A DNA stretch of 64,000 nt from Hymenobacter sp. IS2118 (lineage in GTDB: Bacteria > Bacteroidota > Bacteroidia > Cytophagales > Hymenobacteraceae): positions 1 to 64,000 of the forward strand of contig NZ_JNLX01000050.1 of the NCBI RefSeq assembly GCF_000715495.1, in the 5' to 3' direction. The translations under genes were made by a program, and so were the position numbers. Below the pieces are notes generated by a model. It had not been told where the DNA came from. It saw nothing but the letters and a program-made list of their open reading frames with translations, and ran no database searches. The stretch's first letter is position 1, and every line of letters begins with the position of its first letter. Positions 39,776-47,966 of the stretch are shown here, one piece after another.

Positions 39776-41008
39776 ATGCGATTTTCTCTCGCCGCCCTGT
39801 TTCTGACCGGGCTGGCTCTGCCGGCCGCCGCCCAGCCGGCCGCCCCCCTCGATTCCGTTTACGCAGCCCCTGCAACTGCCCCTGGTCTGGCTCCGCTGGC
39901 CACGCAGGCCAGTGCTCCAAAGTCGTTTGGGCAGTTGGGTAAGAACAAAACTCTCACGCTGCTCCCCATTCCAGTGCTGTTTTATCAGGCTGAAACCGGT
40001 TTTGGCTACGGTCTGGGTGCATTGTTGAGTGGCCGCTTCTCGGCTGATACCCTCACGCGACCTTCCAATGCCCGCGTGCAGTACTGGACCACGACCGAGG
40101 GACAATCCTTGCTGCAACTGGTGCATTCGATTTACACGCCTGGCGAGAAATTTTACCTCAACGGGGAAATCAGCGCCTACGACATTCTATTGTATTACTA
40201 CGGCAAAGGCCCGGATTCCCGGAGTGCCGACGAGTCGGAGACGGCTTACAAGCTGTTTATTATTAACCAGCGACTCCAAAAGCAGATTGCGCCCAAGCTC
40301 TTCTTCGGAGCCCAGTACCGCATGACTAACATCTCGAAAGTTGACGCTCCGCTAACTAACGTAGACGAAACCGGTACCAATATCTTCAATACCGAGCTGC
40401 GGGTGACCGACCGCGAGCGGCAGAAAACCCGCATCTCCGGCTTGGGCCCGGTTATAACGTACGACACGCGCGATGTGCCCTTGGCGGCATTTCACGGTAG
40501 CCTACTCGATTTTGGGGCTACATTCAACGGCACGGGCCTGGGGTCTGATTACCGTTTCGTGCGTTACCAGCTCGATGCGCGTCACTTCCAGCCCATCCGC
40601 TCTACTAAGACCATTCTGGCCATGCAGTTTCTGGGGCAGTTCCACACCGGCAACGTGCCGTTCCGGGAATTAGCCGGCATCGGAGCGAACCTGGGCGGCA
40701 CGCTCTACAACAACGCCAACCTGTTGCGCGGCATCTACGAGCAGCGCTTCCGCGACCGGCAGATGGTGATGTTTCAGGCAGAGCTCCGTCAAAAACTCTT
40801 CTGGCGCATCGACGCCGCTGTTTTTGGCGGTGTGGGCAACGTGAACCAGTATATTGACAAGTTTTCCCTCGGCGATACTAAGTACGCTGGAGGAGCGGGC
40901 ATCCGGTTCAATTTCCTGCAGCGCGACCGGGTGAACCTGCGCCTCGACTACGCGGGCGGCACGGGCAGCAAGCCCGGCATCCTCTTCGCCATCGGCGAAG
41001 CGTTCTAG
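39776..41008 (+). CDS. BamA/D15-like outer-membrane surface-antigen protein
   Basis: A 410-residue outer-membrane barrel protein with a signal peptide (LALPAAAQ). The N-terminal half of the mature chain holds the FGYGLGALLSGRFSAD start of the barrel. Segments RISGLGPVITYDTRDVPLAAFHGSLLDFGATFNG and LGGTLYNNANLLRGIYEQRFRDRQMVMFQAELRQKLFWRIDAAVFGGVGNV are typical of Omp85/surface-antigen barrels (TRD and LRGY-like motifs). No POTRA domains are visible. It may be a lipid- or protein-insertion protein; role unknown. Confidence 0.85.
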   Translation: MRFSLAALFLTGLALPAAAQPAAPLDSVYAAPATAPGLAPLATQASAPKSFGQLGKNKTLTLLPIPVLFYQAETGFGYGLGALLSGRFSADTLTRPSNARVQYWTTTEGQSLLQLVHSIYTPGEKFYLNGEISAYDILLYYYGKGPDSRSADESETAYKLFIINQRLQKQIAPKLFFGAQYRMTNISKVDAPLTNVDETGTNIFNTELRVTDRERQKTRISGLGPVITYDTRDVPLAAFHGSLLDFGATFNGTGLGSDYRFVRYQLDARHFQPIRSTKTILAMQFLGQFHTGNVPFRELAGIGANLGGTLYNNANLLRGIYEQRFRDRQMVMFQAELRQKLFWRIDAAVFGGVGNVNQYIDKFSLGDTKYAGGAGIRFNFLQRDRVNLRLDYAGGTGSKPGILFAIGEAF

Positions 41009-41035
41009 GCTAAATTCACAAGTTGCTATTTCTTA

Positions 41036-41069
41036 CAAAAGGCTCCTCTGTTAGCAGGGGAGCCTTTTG
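41036..41069 (+). terminator. Terminator after the BamA-like gene
   Basis: A 15-bp stem (41036-41050 with 41055-41069, one G-U pair), loop TTAG, with AAAA and TTTT flanks. Confidence 0.85.
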
Positions 41070-41244
41070 CGTGTAATAAGCTTTGGCGCGGTCGAGTAAG
41101 ATATTTTGCGGCAAGCCAAATTTTTTAAATAGGTTAGGAGTCAGCGTAAAAGTCGATTGCCACGGTTGAGGATACGCCGGCAAAAGTGCTCTTGGATTGC
41201 CTTGGCAACCATCTTTCCAATCGGGCCGGCCGTACACGGCACCG

Positions 41245-42507
41245 ATGAACCACGCTGCGCCTTCCCGCTTTCTCGGCTCTCACGAAGCCACCGCTTCTAC
41301 CCCGTCTCCATCAGCCAGCGCGCTGCCTGCGGCTCCGCGCCAGGGGCGCGATGCGGCGCGGGTGCACCGGCAGCTGCCGCCGCCCCGCGCCGAACTGCGT
41401 GTCTGCGTCATCATTCCCGCCAAAGACGAAGCCCTGAACCTACCGGCCACCCTGGCCGCCCTGGCTGCCCAAACCGACGTCCACGGCCAGCCGCTACCCG
41501 CTGGCTGCTTCGAGGTAATCGTATTGGCCAATAACTGCACCGATACCACGGCCGCCGTGGTGCGCCAGCACGCGCGGCTTTTCCCGCAGCTGGTGCTGCA
41601 CGTAGCCGAACTGTGCCTCCCGCCGGCCCGGGCCCACGTGGGCCGCGCCCGCCGCCTGCTCATGGACGAGGCCTGCGCGCGCCTGGAACAAGTGGGCGCG
41701 CCCGACGCCATCATTGCCAGCACCGATGCCGATACCTGCGTGGCACCCACCTGGCTGGCTGCCATCCGGGCCGAAATAGCGGCCGGGGCCGATGCCGTGG
41801 GCGGCCGCATCCACAGCGAAATCAGCGGAGACGAACTGCTGCCCCTGCGCCGCCTGCAAACCCGCGATACCGCCTACCGCCTGCTGTGCGCCCGCCTCGA
41901 AAGCCTGCTCGACCCCAACTGCGCCGACCCGTGGCCGCGCCATTACCAACACTTTGGCGCCAGCCTAGCCCTCACCACCCGCGCCTACCGCCAAGTGGGC
42001 GGCCTGCCCGAAGTCCGGTTTCTGGAAGATGAAGCCCTGTGCCAGGCCCTGCGCCGCCACGACTTACGGGTGCGCCACAGTCCGCACGTGCAGGTGCTCA
42101 CCTCGGCGCGCCGGGATGGGCGGGTAGAAGTAGGCTTGTCTTGGCAGCTGCGCGAGTGGCTGAATATGAGCCGGCAATACCGCGAGCCGCACGTGGAGTG
42201 CCCTCACCAGCTTGCAGCTTTATGGCGGGTGCGGCGCGACCTACGGGCATGCTGGAGCCGCCGGGCCGGGCTGCCCAGCAATGCACTGGCCGCGCGATTA
42301 GGCCTGACCCTCGTAGCGTTGCAAGTCCTGGTGCAGCAGGCGGCTACCTTCGGGGAGCTGTGGGAAAGCATAGTAGCTACCGCCCCGGGCGCTACCGTAG
42401 CACTGGTGCCGCTGTCGCGGGCGTTACGGGAGTTGCCATTGCTCATAAAGCCGGCGCAGGCTGCCGGTCGGGCAACGTCAGCATCACAGTTGCTGGTGCA
42501 CTTTTAA
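41245..42507 (+). CDS. Family 2 glycosyltransferase, candidate member of an amino-glycoside pathway
   Basis: A 420-residue GT-A fold glycosyltransferase. The N-terminal 50 residues are Ala/Pro-rich and variable. The catalytic domain starts with LRVCVIIPAKDEALNLPATLAALAAQ, the DxD-type motif is IASTDADTCVAP, the acceptor helix FGASLALTTRAYRQVGGLP follows, and EDEALCQALRRHD and LSWQLREW resemble the ED and QxxRW-type motifs of processive GT2 enzymes. It converges with an S9 peptidase. Its likely partners (PIG-L deacetylase, NodS-like methyltransferase, ACAD-like flavoprotein) begin 2.7 kb on. I chose the ATG at 41245; the alternative at 41197 adds 16 unlikely residues. Confidence 0.85.
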   Translation: MNHAAPSRFLGSHEATASTPSPSASALPAAPRQGRDAARVHRQLPPPRAELRVCVIIPAKDEALNLPATLAALAAQTDVHGQPLPAGCFEVIVLANNCTDTTAAVVRQHARLFPQLVLHVAELCLPPARAHVGRARRLLMDEACARLEQVGAPDAIIASTDADTCVAPTWLAAIRAEIAAGADAVGGRIHSEISGDELLPLRRLQTRDTAYRLLCARLESLLDPNCADPWPRHYQHFGASLALTTRAYRQVGGLPEVRFLEDEALCQALRRHDLRVRHSPHVQVLTSARRDGRVEVGLSWQLREWLNMSRQYREPHVECPHQLAALWRVRRDLRACWSRRAGLPSNALAARLGLTLVALQVLVQQAATFGELWESIVATAPGATVALVPLSRALRELPLLIKPAQAAGRATSASQLLVHF

Positions 42508-42595
42508 GTACTCAGGCAAAAGCAACCTTAGCATGACCGCCTTTTTTTGTTTGGTTACTTCTGAACGAGTACATTAAGCCCTAGCGCACCGGTGC

Positions 42596-45052
42596 TTACT
42601 TTTCCGTTTTCAAACCCGAAGGCGGCGAGCCACCAGGGTTTAGGTTGGCTTCGAACAGCTTGAGAATGCGTTTGTACTCGTCGGTCCAGGAGCTGGGCTC
42701 TACAAAGCCGTGGTCTTCGACGGGGTACACGGCCAGCTCCCAATTCTCCTTCTTCAGCTCAATGAGCCGTTGCGTAAGGCGCACGATGTCCTGGAAGTGC
42801 ACGTTGGTGTCTACCATGCCGTGGCACATGAGCAGCGCGCCTTTCAGCCCGGCCGCGTAGTTGATGGGGGAGGAGCGAGCGTAGGCAATGCTGTCCTGGT
42901 AGGGCTCGTTCAGGATGTTGTCGGTGTAGCCGTGGTTGTAGTGCGCCCAGTCGGTTACGGAGCGCAGGGCGGCCCCGGCCTTGAATACTTCCGGCTGCGT
43001 GAACATGGCCATGAGCGTGATAAAACCGCCGTAGCTGCCGCCGTAAATGCCGATGCGCTGGGGGCTGACGCCGTATTTCTCGGCTAGCAGCTTGGCGCCG
43101 TCCACATGGTCGGAGAGGTCCTTGCCGCCCATGTAGCGGTAGATGCCCGTGCGCACGTCGCGGCCATAGCCGGCCGAACCCCGGTAGTCGATGTCGAGCA
43201 CCGTGTAGCCCTTGTCCACCAACAGGTTGTGGAACATGTACTCGCGGGAGTAGCTGCTCCACCACTTGTGCGCGTTTTGGAGGTAGCCTGCGCCGTGCAC
43301 AAAAATCACGGCTGGGCCCTGGGCCTGCGGCGTGGCTGGCCGGTACAGCCGGGCATACACGTCGGCCCCGTCTTGGGCTTTTATGGTAATAATTTCCGGG
43401 TCGCGCCAGGGGTAGCTCTCAAACTCGGCGGTGGTGGAGTGGGTGAGCTGGCGCATGGCCGCGCCGGGCTTGTTGGGCATCACATACAGCTCCCAGGGCT
43501 TGTTGGCGTAGCTGTAGCGCACGGCCAGGGTCTTCTCATCGGGCGAGAGCGTGACTTCGCTGGCACCGGGCTTGGTCGTGATTTGGGTGAGGGCGCCGCC
43601 TTCCACTGGCATCCGGAAAAACTGCTGCTCGCCGGGGTTGGTTTTGTTGGTGATGAGGTACCAGGTTTTCTTGTCCTGGCTGAGCTGGGCCTGCTGCACC
43701 TCAAACTTGCCGCTGGTGAGGGCCTTTTTCTGGCCCGTGGTCACGTCCACGGTGTAGAGGTGGGAGTAGCCCGCCTCTTCGCTCTGGAACCACACCCGGC
43801 GGTTGTCGGCCAGCCAGCCCACGTTGCCCGCGCCGTTGCCAATGCCGGGCCCGCTTATCCAGGCCTCGTCGCGCTGCCGGTCCAGCAGGGTGATTTTCTG
43901 GGTGGCGGGGTCCAGCGACACCAGCCACCGGTCCTTGTTATCAGCGGAGCGCATCACCAGAAAAGCCCGCTGCCCATTGTCCGACCACACCGGGCGGAAG
44001 GGTATTACCCGGCGGGTTTCGGTGGGCTTCTTCTCTTTTTTGGCCTTGGTGCTGTCGGCGGGCTGGGGCGCTTTGGCCGTGAGTTGGTACTCCTTGCGGT
44101 AGGCCGGCAGCTCGTCCAGCCCTTTCAGCTCCTTGTAGCCCAGCACAAACGTGGTATCGCGCCCAATGTCATAGATGCCCATTTCGTAGGCCGTCTGGGT
44201 GGCACCCACTTTGGTGCGAGTCGAAATATCTTCCGTGAAGCCCGACGCCGTGACAAAGCTGGGCACAATGGCCACCTTCTGCTTGTCGGGCGCCGCCTGA
44301 ATGGAATAGGTCACAAACCGACCGTCGGGGCTGAGCTGCAAGTTCTCCACCGTCTTAACACCCAGGTAAATGGCTTTGGGCCGCAGCTGGGCCAGGGCCT
44401 TCTGCTGCTTTTCGCGGGCCTTCACGTCCTGGTCGCGCTGCCGAATCACTTCAAACAACGCCATTTGCCCGGCTTTGAGGTATTTTTCGGCGGGGCTCAG
44501 GTCGGTGCCGGCCGGCCGGGGGCCGCGCCGGAAGTCGGTGCGCTGGGTGGTTTCGCCGGTGGCGGGGTCCCAGGTAAAGAGGTTGCCGCCGCGGGCGTAG
44601 CTCACCACGCGGTCGAGCAGGGCAAAATCGGCTTCGGTTTCGCGCTCGGCGGTATTGGTCACGCGTCGGGCCTTCTGGGTTTTCAGGTCCAGCAGGTAGA
44701 TGTCGCCGTCTTTCTCATACACCTTGCGGGTGCGGCGCTGGTCGTACTGCCCGCGGCTGGCCGGCAGGCTACGCTGTTCGCGTAGGCTGATTTTCTGCGG
44801 TTTACCGCCGCTGGGCGCCACACTGTAGAGCGAGTCGCGCCGGGCTTTTTCAGGATTCCAGCTGAAATAGATGCGCTTGCCATCTTCGCCCCAATACACA
44901 TTCGACGGCGAGGCGCCTACCCATTGGGCCGGCTCGCGCATGATTTTTTCAACGGTGAGCGGGGCCAGCGTGGGCTTGCCGGCGGTAAGCGCCTGGGCCT
45001 GCACGGCCACCGGCAGGGCCAGGGGCAACGCGGCGAGAAGAAGAAAACGCAT
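42596..45052 (-). CDS. S9-family serine peptidase (DPP4/acylaminoacyl-like)
   Basis: An exported prolyl-oligopeptidase-fold peptidase of 818 residues. Signal peptide (LPLALPVAVQAQ), then an N-terminal beta-propeller (about 50-550) with TolB-like blades, then an alpha/beta hydrolase domain. The catalytic Ser (about 673) is in IYGGSYGGFITL, the Asp in HGMVDTNVHF, and the His in VEDHGFVEPS. Probably degrades imported or periplasmic peptides. Promoter box at 45140-45147. It separates the GT2 gene from the amino-glycoside operon and looks like an insertion into that set. Confidence 0.93.
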   Translation of the reverse strand: MRFLLLAALPLALPVAVQAQALTAGKPTLAPLTVEKIMREPAQWVGASPSNVYWGEDGKRIYFSWNPEKARRDSLYSVAPSGGKPQKISLREQRSLPASRGQYDQRRTRKVYEKDGDIYLLDLKTQKARRVTNTAERETEADFALLDRVVSYARGGNLFTWDPATGETTQRTDFRRGPRPAGTDLSPAEKYLKAGQMALFEVIRQRDQDVKAREKQQKALAQLRPKAIYLGVKTVENLQLSPDGRFVTYSIQAAPDKQKVAIVPSFVTASGFTEDISTRTKVGATQTAYEMGIYDIGRDTTFVLGYKELKGLDELPAYRKEYQLTAKAPQPADSTKAKKEKKPTETRRVIPFRPVWSDNGQRAFLVMRSADNKDRWLVSLDPATQKITLLDRQRDEAWISGPGIGNGAGNVGWLADNRRVWFQSEEAGYSHLYTVDVTTGQKKALTSGKFEVQQAQLSQDKKTWYLITNKTNPGEQQFFRMPVEGGALTQITTKPGASEVTLSPDEKTLAVRYSYANKPWELYVMPNKPGAAMRQLTHSTTAEFESYPWRDPEIITIKAQDGADVYARLYRPATPQAQGPAVIFVHGAGYLQNAHKWWSSYSREYMFHNLLVDKGYTVLDIDYRGSAGYGRDVRTGIYRYMGGKDLSDHVDGAKLLAEKYGVSPQRIGIYGGSYGGFITLMAMFTQPEVFKAGAALRSVTDWAHYNHGYTDNILNEPYQDSIAYARSSPINYAAGLKGALLMCHGMVDTNVHFQDIVRLTQRLIELKKENWELAVYPVEDHGFVEPSSWTDEYKRILKLFEANLNPGGSPPSGLKTEK

Positions 45053-45139
45053 AGAAAAGCAGGGGCTAAGTGCGGCTGCCCACGAGTGCGCGAAACCGTG
45101 ACAACGGCCACGCCCGCAACCCAGGGCTCACCAATGAAG

Positions 45140-45147
45140 CAAAGCTA
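45140..45147 (-). promoter_or_regulatory. Promoter -7 box (TAGCTTTG) of the S9 peptidase gene
   Basis: A full TAnnTTTG match on the minus strand, 88 bases before the ATG at 45052, implying a leader of about 80 bases. Confidence 0.5.
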
Positions 45148-45201
45148 CCCACCAGTTGTGGTTATTCTACGACCAATTTTACTCCCGCAATTCAATGGTT
45201 G

Positions 45202-45798
45202 CTAGCGCCTTTCCAGCAGGTCGAGGCGGTACGTTTCGTGCCGCTGCCCGGCCAGGTGGTGCATCGGGCCGTCGTCTCCGGCTTTGGCAAGAAAATGCGC
45301 GTGTACGTCGTCGCCCGTCAGGGGGTAGTCATGCACCGGGGGCGTCCAATGCACCAGCAGGAGCTGGCCGCCCGGCAGCAGCCGGCCAATGAGGCGGTCG
45401 GCGGCCAACGCCAAATCGGCTGCCGACCAGTAGTAGCCCACTTCCGATACCAGAATCAGGTCGAACTGCTGCTCCGGGATTTCTTCGGGCACCTGCATGC
45501 GCTGCACTGCCACGTGCGGCAAGCCAGCGCAGCGCTGCCGGGCCTGGGCCAGGGCGGCTTCGCTCACGTCCACGGCCAGCAGGTGGCCGCAGCGCGAGGC
45601 CAGCTGGGCCGTGAGCACCCCCAGCGAGCAGCCAATTTCAAACGCCTCCGGATAATGCGCGCGCGGCAGCGCCGCCAGGGTAGCTGCGTACTTTTCCCGC
45701 TCGTAAGGACTGCTTTCAAACCCCCACGGGTCGCGGTTGGCTTGGTACACCTGGTCGAAATACTCCGGTGGTAAGGTGTTGGGCTGGCTTTCATTCAT
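45202..45798 (-). CDS. NodS-like SAM-dependent N-methyltransferase
   Basis: A 198-residue class I methyltransferase of the NodS family. The NodS pattern is clear: PPEYFDQVYQANRDPWGFESSPYEREKYAATLAALP at the N-terminus, then the SAM-binding FEIGCSLGVLTAQLASRC and LLAVDVSEAALAQARQRCA, and LILVSEVGYYWSAADL. In rhizobia NodS N-methylates the deacetylated glucosamine of Nod factors. The ATG overlaps the PIG-L stop by 4 bases (ATGA), so the two are translationally coupled. The substrate is unknown; a free amino group made by the PIG-L product is the obvious guess. Confidence 0.88.
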   Translation of the reverse strand: MNESQPNTLPPEYFDQVYQANRDPWGFESSPYEREKYAATLAALPRAHYPEAFEIGCSLGVLTAQLASRCGHLLAVDVSEAALAQARQRCAGLPHVAVQRMQVPEEIPEQQFDLILVSEVGYYWSAADLALAADRLIGRLLPGGQLLLVHWTPPVHDYPLTGDDVHAHFLAKAGDDGPMHHLAGQRHETYRLDLLERR

Positions 45799-46553
45799 GA
45801 CGGAAGGGATTCAAAAAAAACTTCGTACGGACCACTAAAATGCGCCAGCATTTCCGCCGAAAGCAGAAACCCGGCCGGGTCGTCCTTAAATACCCCCGGC
45901 GCCACCTGCGACCGGTGCGCCGCAATGGCCCGCTGCTTCTGCCCCACCACCGCCCCGATATCCAGCCGGAACCCAGCCACCTTATCGGCATCCGTGGGCA
46001 AATCGGCCGGGGCGGCACGCTCCCAGGCCCACACCACGTACTCTAGGTAGCGCGGAGCCACCGCCATGCCGGCCAGGGCCGCCTGCACCAGCCGGCTGGT
46101 AGCGCGGTGGTCGGGGTGCGGGTCGCGCCGCCACGGCACCAACAAGGTAGCCGCCTGCTGGCGCTCCAGGTACTCGCGCAACTGAGTTACCGCCGCCGCA
46201 AAGCCGGGTTCCTCGTTAGACGCGGGAACCTGGCCGTCGGGCAGGCCCAGCAGGAGCGGCGCCGCAGCATCGGCCCCCAAAATAGTCAGGGCATGCCGAA
46301 ATTCAGTTTCCCGCACCGCCTGCCGTGCCGGGCCGGAAAACAACTCGGACGCGGGGTGCGACATGCTGCCATCGCTCACCAGCACCGCTGCTGCGGGCGT
46401 GCCCGCCTGATGCAGCAGGGCCAGCAGCCCCCCACATCCCAGGGCTTCATCATCAGGGTGTGGGGCGATGACCACAGTAGGGCCCAGGCTGGCCACAAAG
46501 CCGGCTTCCCGAACGGGATAAGCGGAAAATGGAAGCGTAGTTTCAGAGGACAT
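45795..46553 (-). CDS. PIG-L family (LmbE-like) N-deacetylase
   Basis: A 252-residue zinc-dependent deacetylase. The metal and catalytic motif is VIAPHPDDEALGCGG (HPDDE), the second ligand is PWRRDPHPDHRATS, and the VLVSDGSMSHP segment matches the family. Family members remove acetyl groups from N-acetylglucosamine-linked lipids or mycothiol precursors. It is translated just before the NodS-like enzyme and after the ACAD-like gene, making one operon of three. Confidence 0.9.
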   Translation of the reverse strand: MSSETTLPFSAYPVREAGFVASLGPTVVIAPHPDDEALGCGGLLALLHQAGTPAAAVLVSDGSMSHPASELFSGPARQAVRETEFRHALTILGADAAAPLLLGLPDGQVPASNEEPGFAAAVTQLREYLERQQAATLLVPWRRDPHPDHRATSRLVQAALAGMAVAPRYLEYVVWAWERAAPADLPTDADKVAGFRLDIGAVVGQKQRAIAAHRSQVAPGVFKDDPAGFLLSAEMLAHFSGPYEVFFESLPS

Positions 46554-46574
46554 CGGCTGCTGAATTCTCGGACT

Positions 46575-47780
46575 TTATGCTTCGAAATTCTTGCCTTCCA
46601 GCACAAACCGGCCGACATCCGCCAAAGCGCCATCGGGCGCGGGCTGGCGCAGGTAGTGCGTCAGGTCGCGGTGCAGACGCTCGAAGGGCAGGGGTTGCAG
46701 CAGACCGCGCGCCCCCACGCACCGCTCGGCTCGCTGCAGCATGTCGAGGCTGATGGTTTCGATGGCGGTACGCGTCATGTTGGCGTAGGCCACGGTGGCT
46801 TCGGCCCCTTCGTCGGTGGCGGCTCCTGGGCGGGCGGCGTGGTCGGCCGCGCCACGCAGCCACTGGCGGCCGCTTTCCAGGGCAATGGCCATTTCGCCCA
46901 GCCGCTGGCGCTGGTAGGGGTCGTCGGTGCGGCCCAGGCCGCGCAGGAAGCCGCGGGTTTCCTCAAACACGGCCTCGGCGCCGCCCAGCTGCACGGCGGC
47001 AAACCGAATGGCGCCGCCACTGAACGCGGGCTGCCGGTAGTAGGCATTGGGCAGGCCAATCAGGTCCTCTGGCTCCAGTTCCAGCCCGGTCAGGTCGGCC
47101 CGGAAGCTGGCCGACGCCCGCATGCCCAGCGGCCGCCAAAACGAAGTGTCCAGCACCGGCGGCTGGGCATCGGCGGGCAGCACAAACAGCTGCCAGCCCT
47201 GCCCGTCGGGCAGCGCGCCCGTGATGAGGGGCCGGGCCACGTGGCCCGCACCGGAGGCAAAGGTTTTGGCGCCGCGCAGGCGGTAGCGGCCGTTGGCCAG
47301 CGGCTCCAGGTGCACGCCCTCGGCCGGATTCTCGGTGTTCCAAACCCCAAACAGTCGCCCGGCGCGGGCATCGGCCGCGTAGCGCGCTACCTGCGCCGCA
47401 GTGCCGAGCTGCTGAATGAGCTGCAGGGCATTGAAATGGCCTTCGAAAATCCGGCCTACGGCCAGGTTCCCGCGTCCAATGTGTTGCAATACTTTAAGGA
47501 GTGAATGCGTCGCGGCCGGCGTGTGGAGCGCGGCCCCGCCCAGCTGGGCTGGCAGCCCGGCCGTGAGCAGCCCCGCCGCGTGCAGCCACTCAAACTCCTG
47601 GGTCGGAAACGCGCCCACCACGTCGGTAGCACCGGCTTGCGCAAAAAGCCGGGGTGCCAGCCGGGCCGCCGCCGCTTCGGCTTGCGCGGGGCTACTTATG
47701 AACTCCGAAACCGGCGCATCGGGAAGCTCAACGGTGGTCTGGGGTTGGACATTGAGAGAAAGAGAAGTAACGGCCGACAT
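46575..47780 (-). CDS. Acyl-CoA-dehydrogenase-like flavoprotein (possible monooxygenase/nitrososynthase type)
   Basis: A 401-residue protein with the acyl-CoA dehydrogenase fold: alpha domain (AGLLTAGLPAQLGGAALHTP), beta domain (VWNTENPAEG, GAKTFASGAGHVARPL) and C-terminal helical domain (QRAERCVGARGLLQPLPFERLHRDLTHYLRQP). The C-terminus resembles the DszC/ACAD-type oxygenases rather than true fatty-acid dehydrogenases, so oxidation of a sugar amine or C-N bond is possible. It is the first gene of the operon with PIG-L and NodS-like genes; the ATG at 47780 is chosen. Assignment of reaction is inference. Confidence 0.75.
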   Translation of the reverse strand: MSAVTSLSLNVQPQTTVELPDAPVSEFISSPAQAEAAAARLAPRLFAQAGATDVVGAFPTQEFEWLHAAGLLTAGLPAQLGGAALHTPAATHSLLKVLQHIGRGNLAVGRIFEGHFNALQLIQQLGTAAQVARYAADARAGRLFGVWNTENPAEGVHLEPLANGRYRLRGAKTFASGAGHVARPLITGALPDGQGWQLFVLPADAQPPVLDTSFWRPLGMRASASFRADLTGLELEPEDLIGLPNAYYRQPAFSGGAIRFAAVQLGGAEAVFEETRGFLRGLGRTDDPYQRQRLGEMAIALESGRQWLRGAADHAARPGAATDEGAEATVAYANMTRTAIETISLDMLQRAERCVGARGLLQPLPFERLHRDLTHYLRQPAPDGALADVGRFVLEGKNFEA

Positions 47781-47921
47781 ACAGCTGGAAAACAAGCGAG
47801 AGGGAATAAGCTATACCAAAAAAATGCTCTCAGTGTTCGGATTCGTTGTATTTGGCGCTGAGTCGGGCGCGAAGTCATAATTCCGTTATGGCCGGGCTAG
47901 GTACCCGGCGGGGCGGGTCCG

Positions 47922-47929
47922 TACCTTCG
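47922..47929 (+). promoter_or_regulatory. Probable promoter -7 box (TACCTTCG) of purH
   Basis: One mismatch to TAnnTTTG, 37 bases before the purH ATG. Confidence 0.4.
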
Positions 47930-47966
47930 CGGCGGCAATGGTGCCCTGCTTACTCGTCCCCTTTTT

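Noticed and set aside
41016..41237. Short minus-strand ORF of 73 residues after the BamA-like gene
   Set aside because: It reads through the terminator hairpin at 41036-41069 and has no domain or promoter; coding is unlikely.
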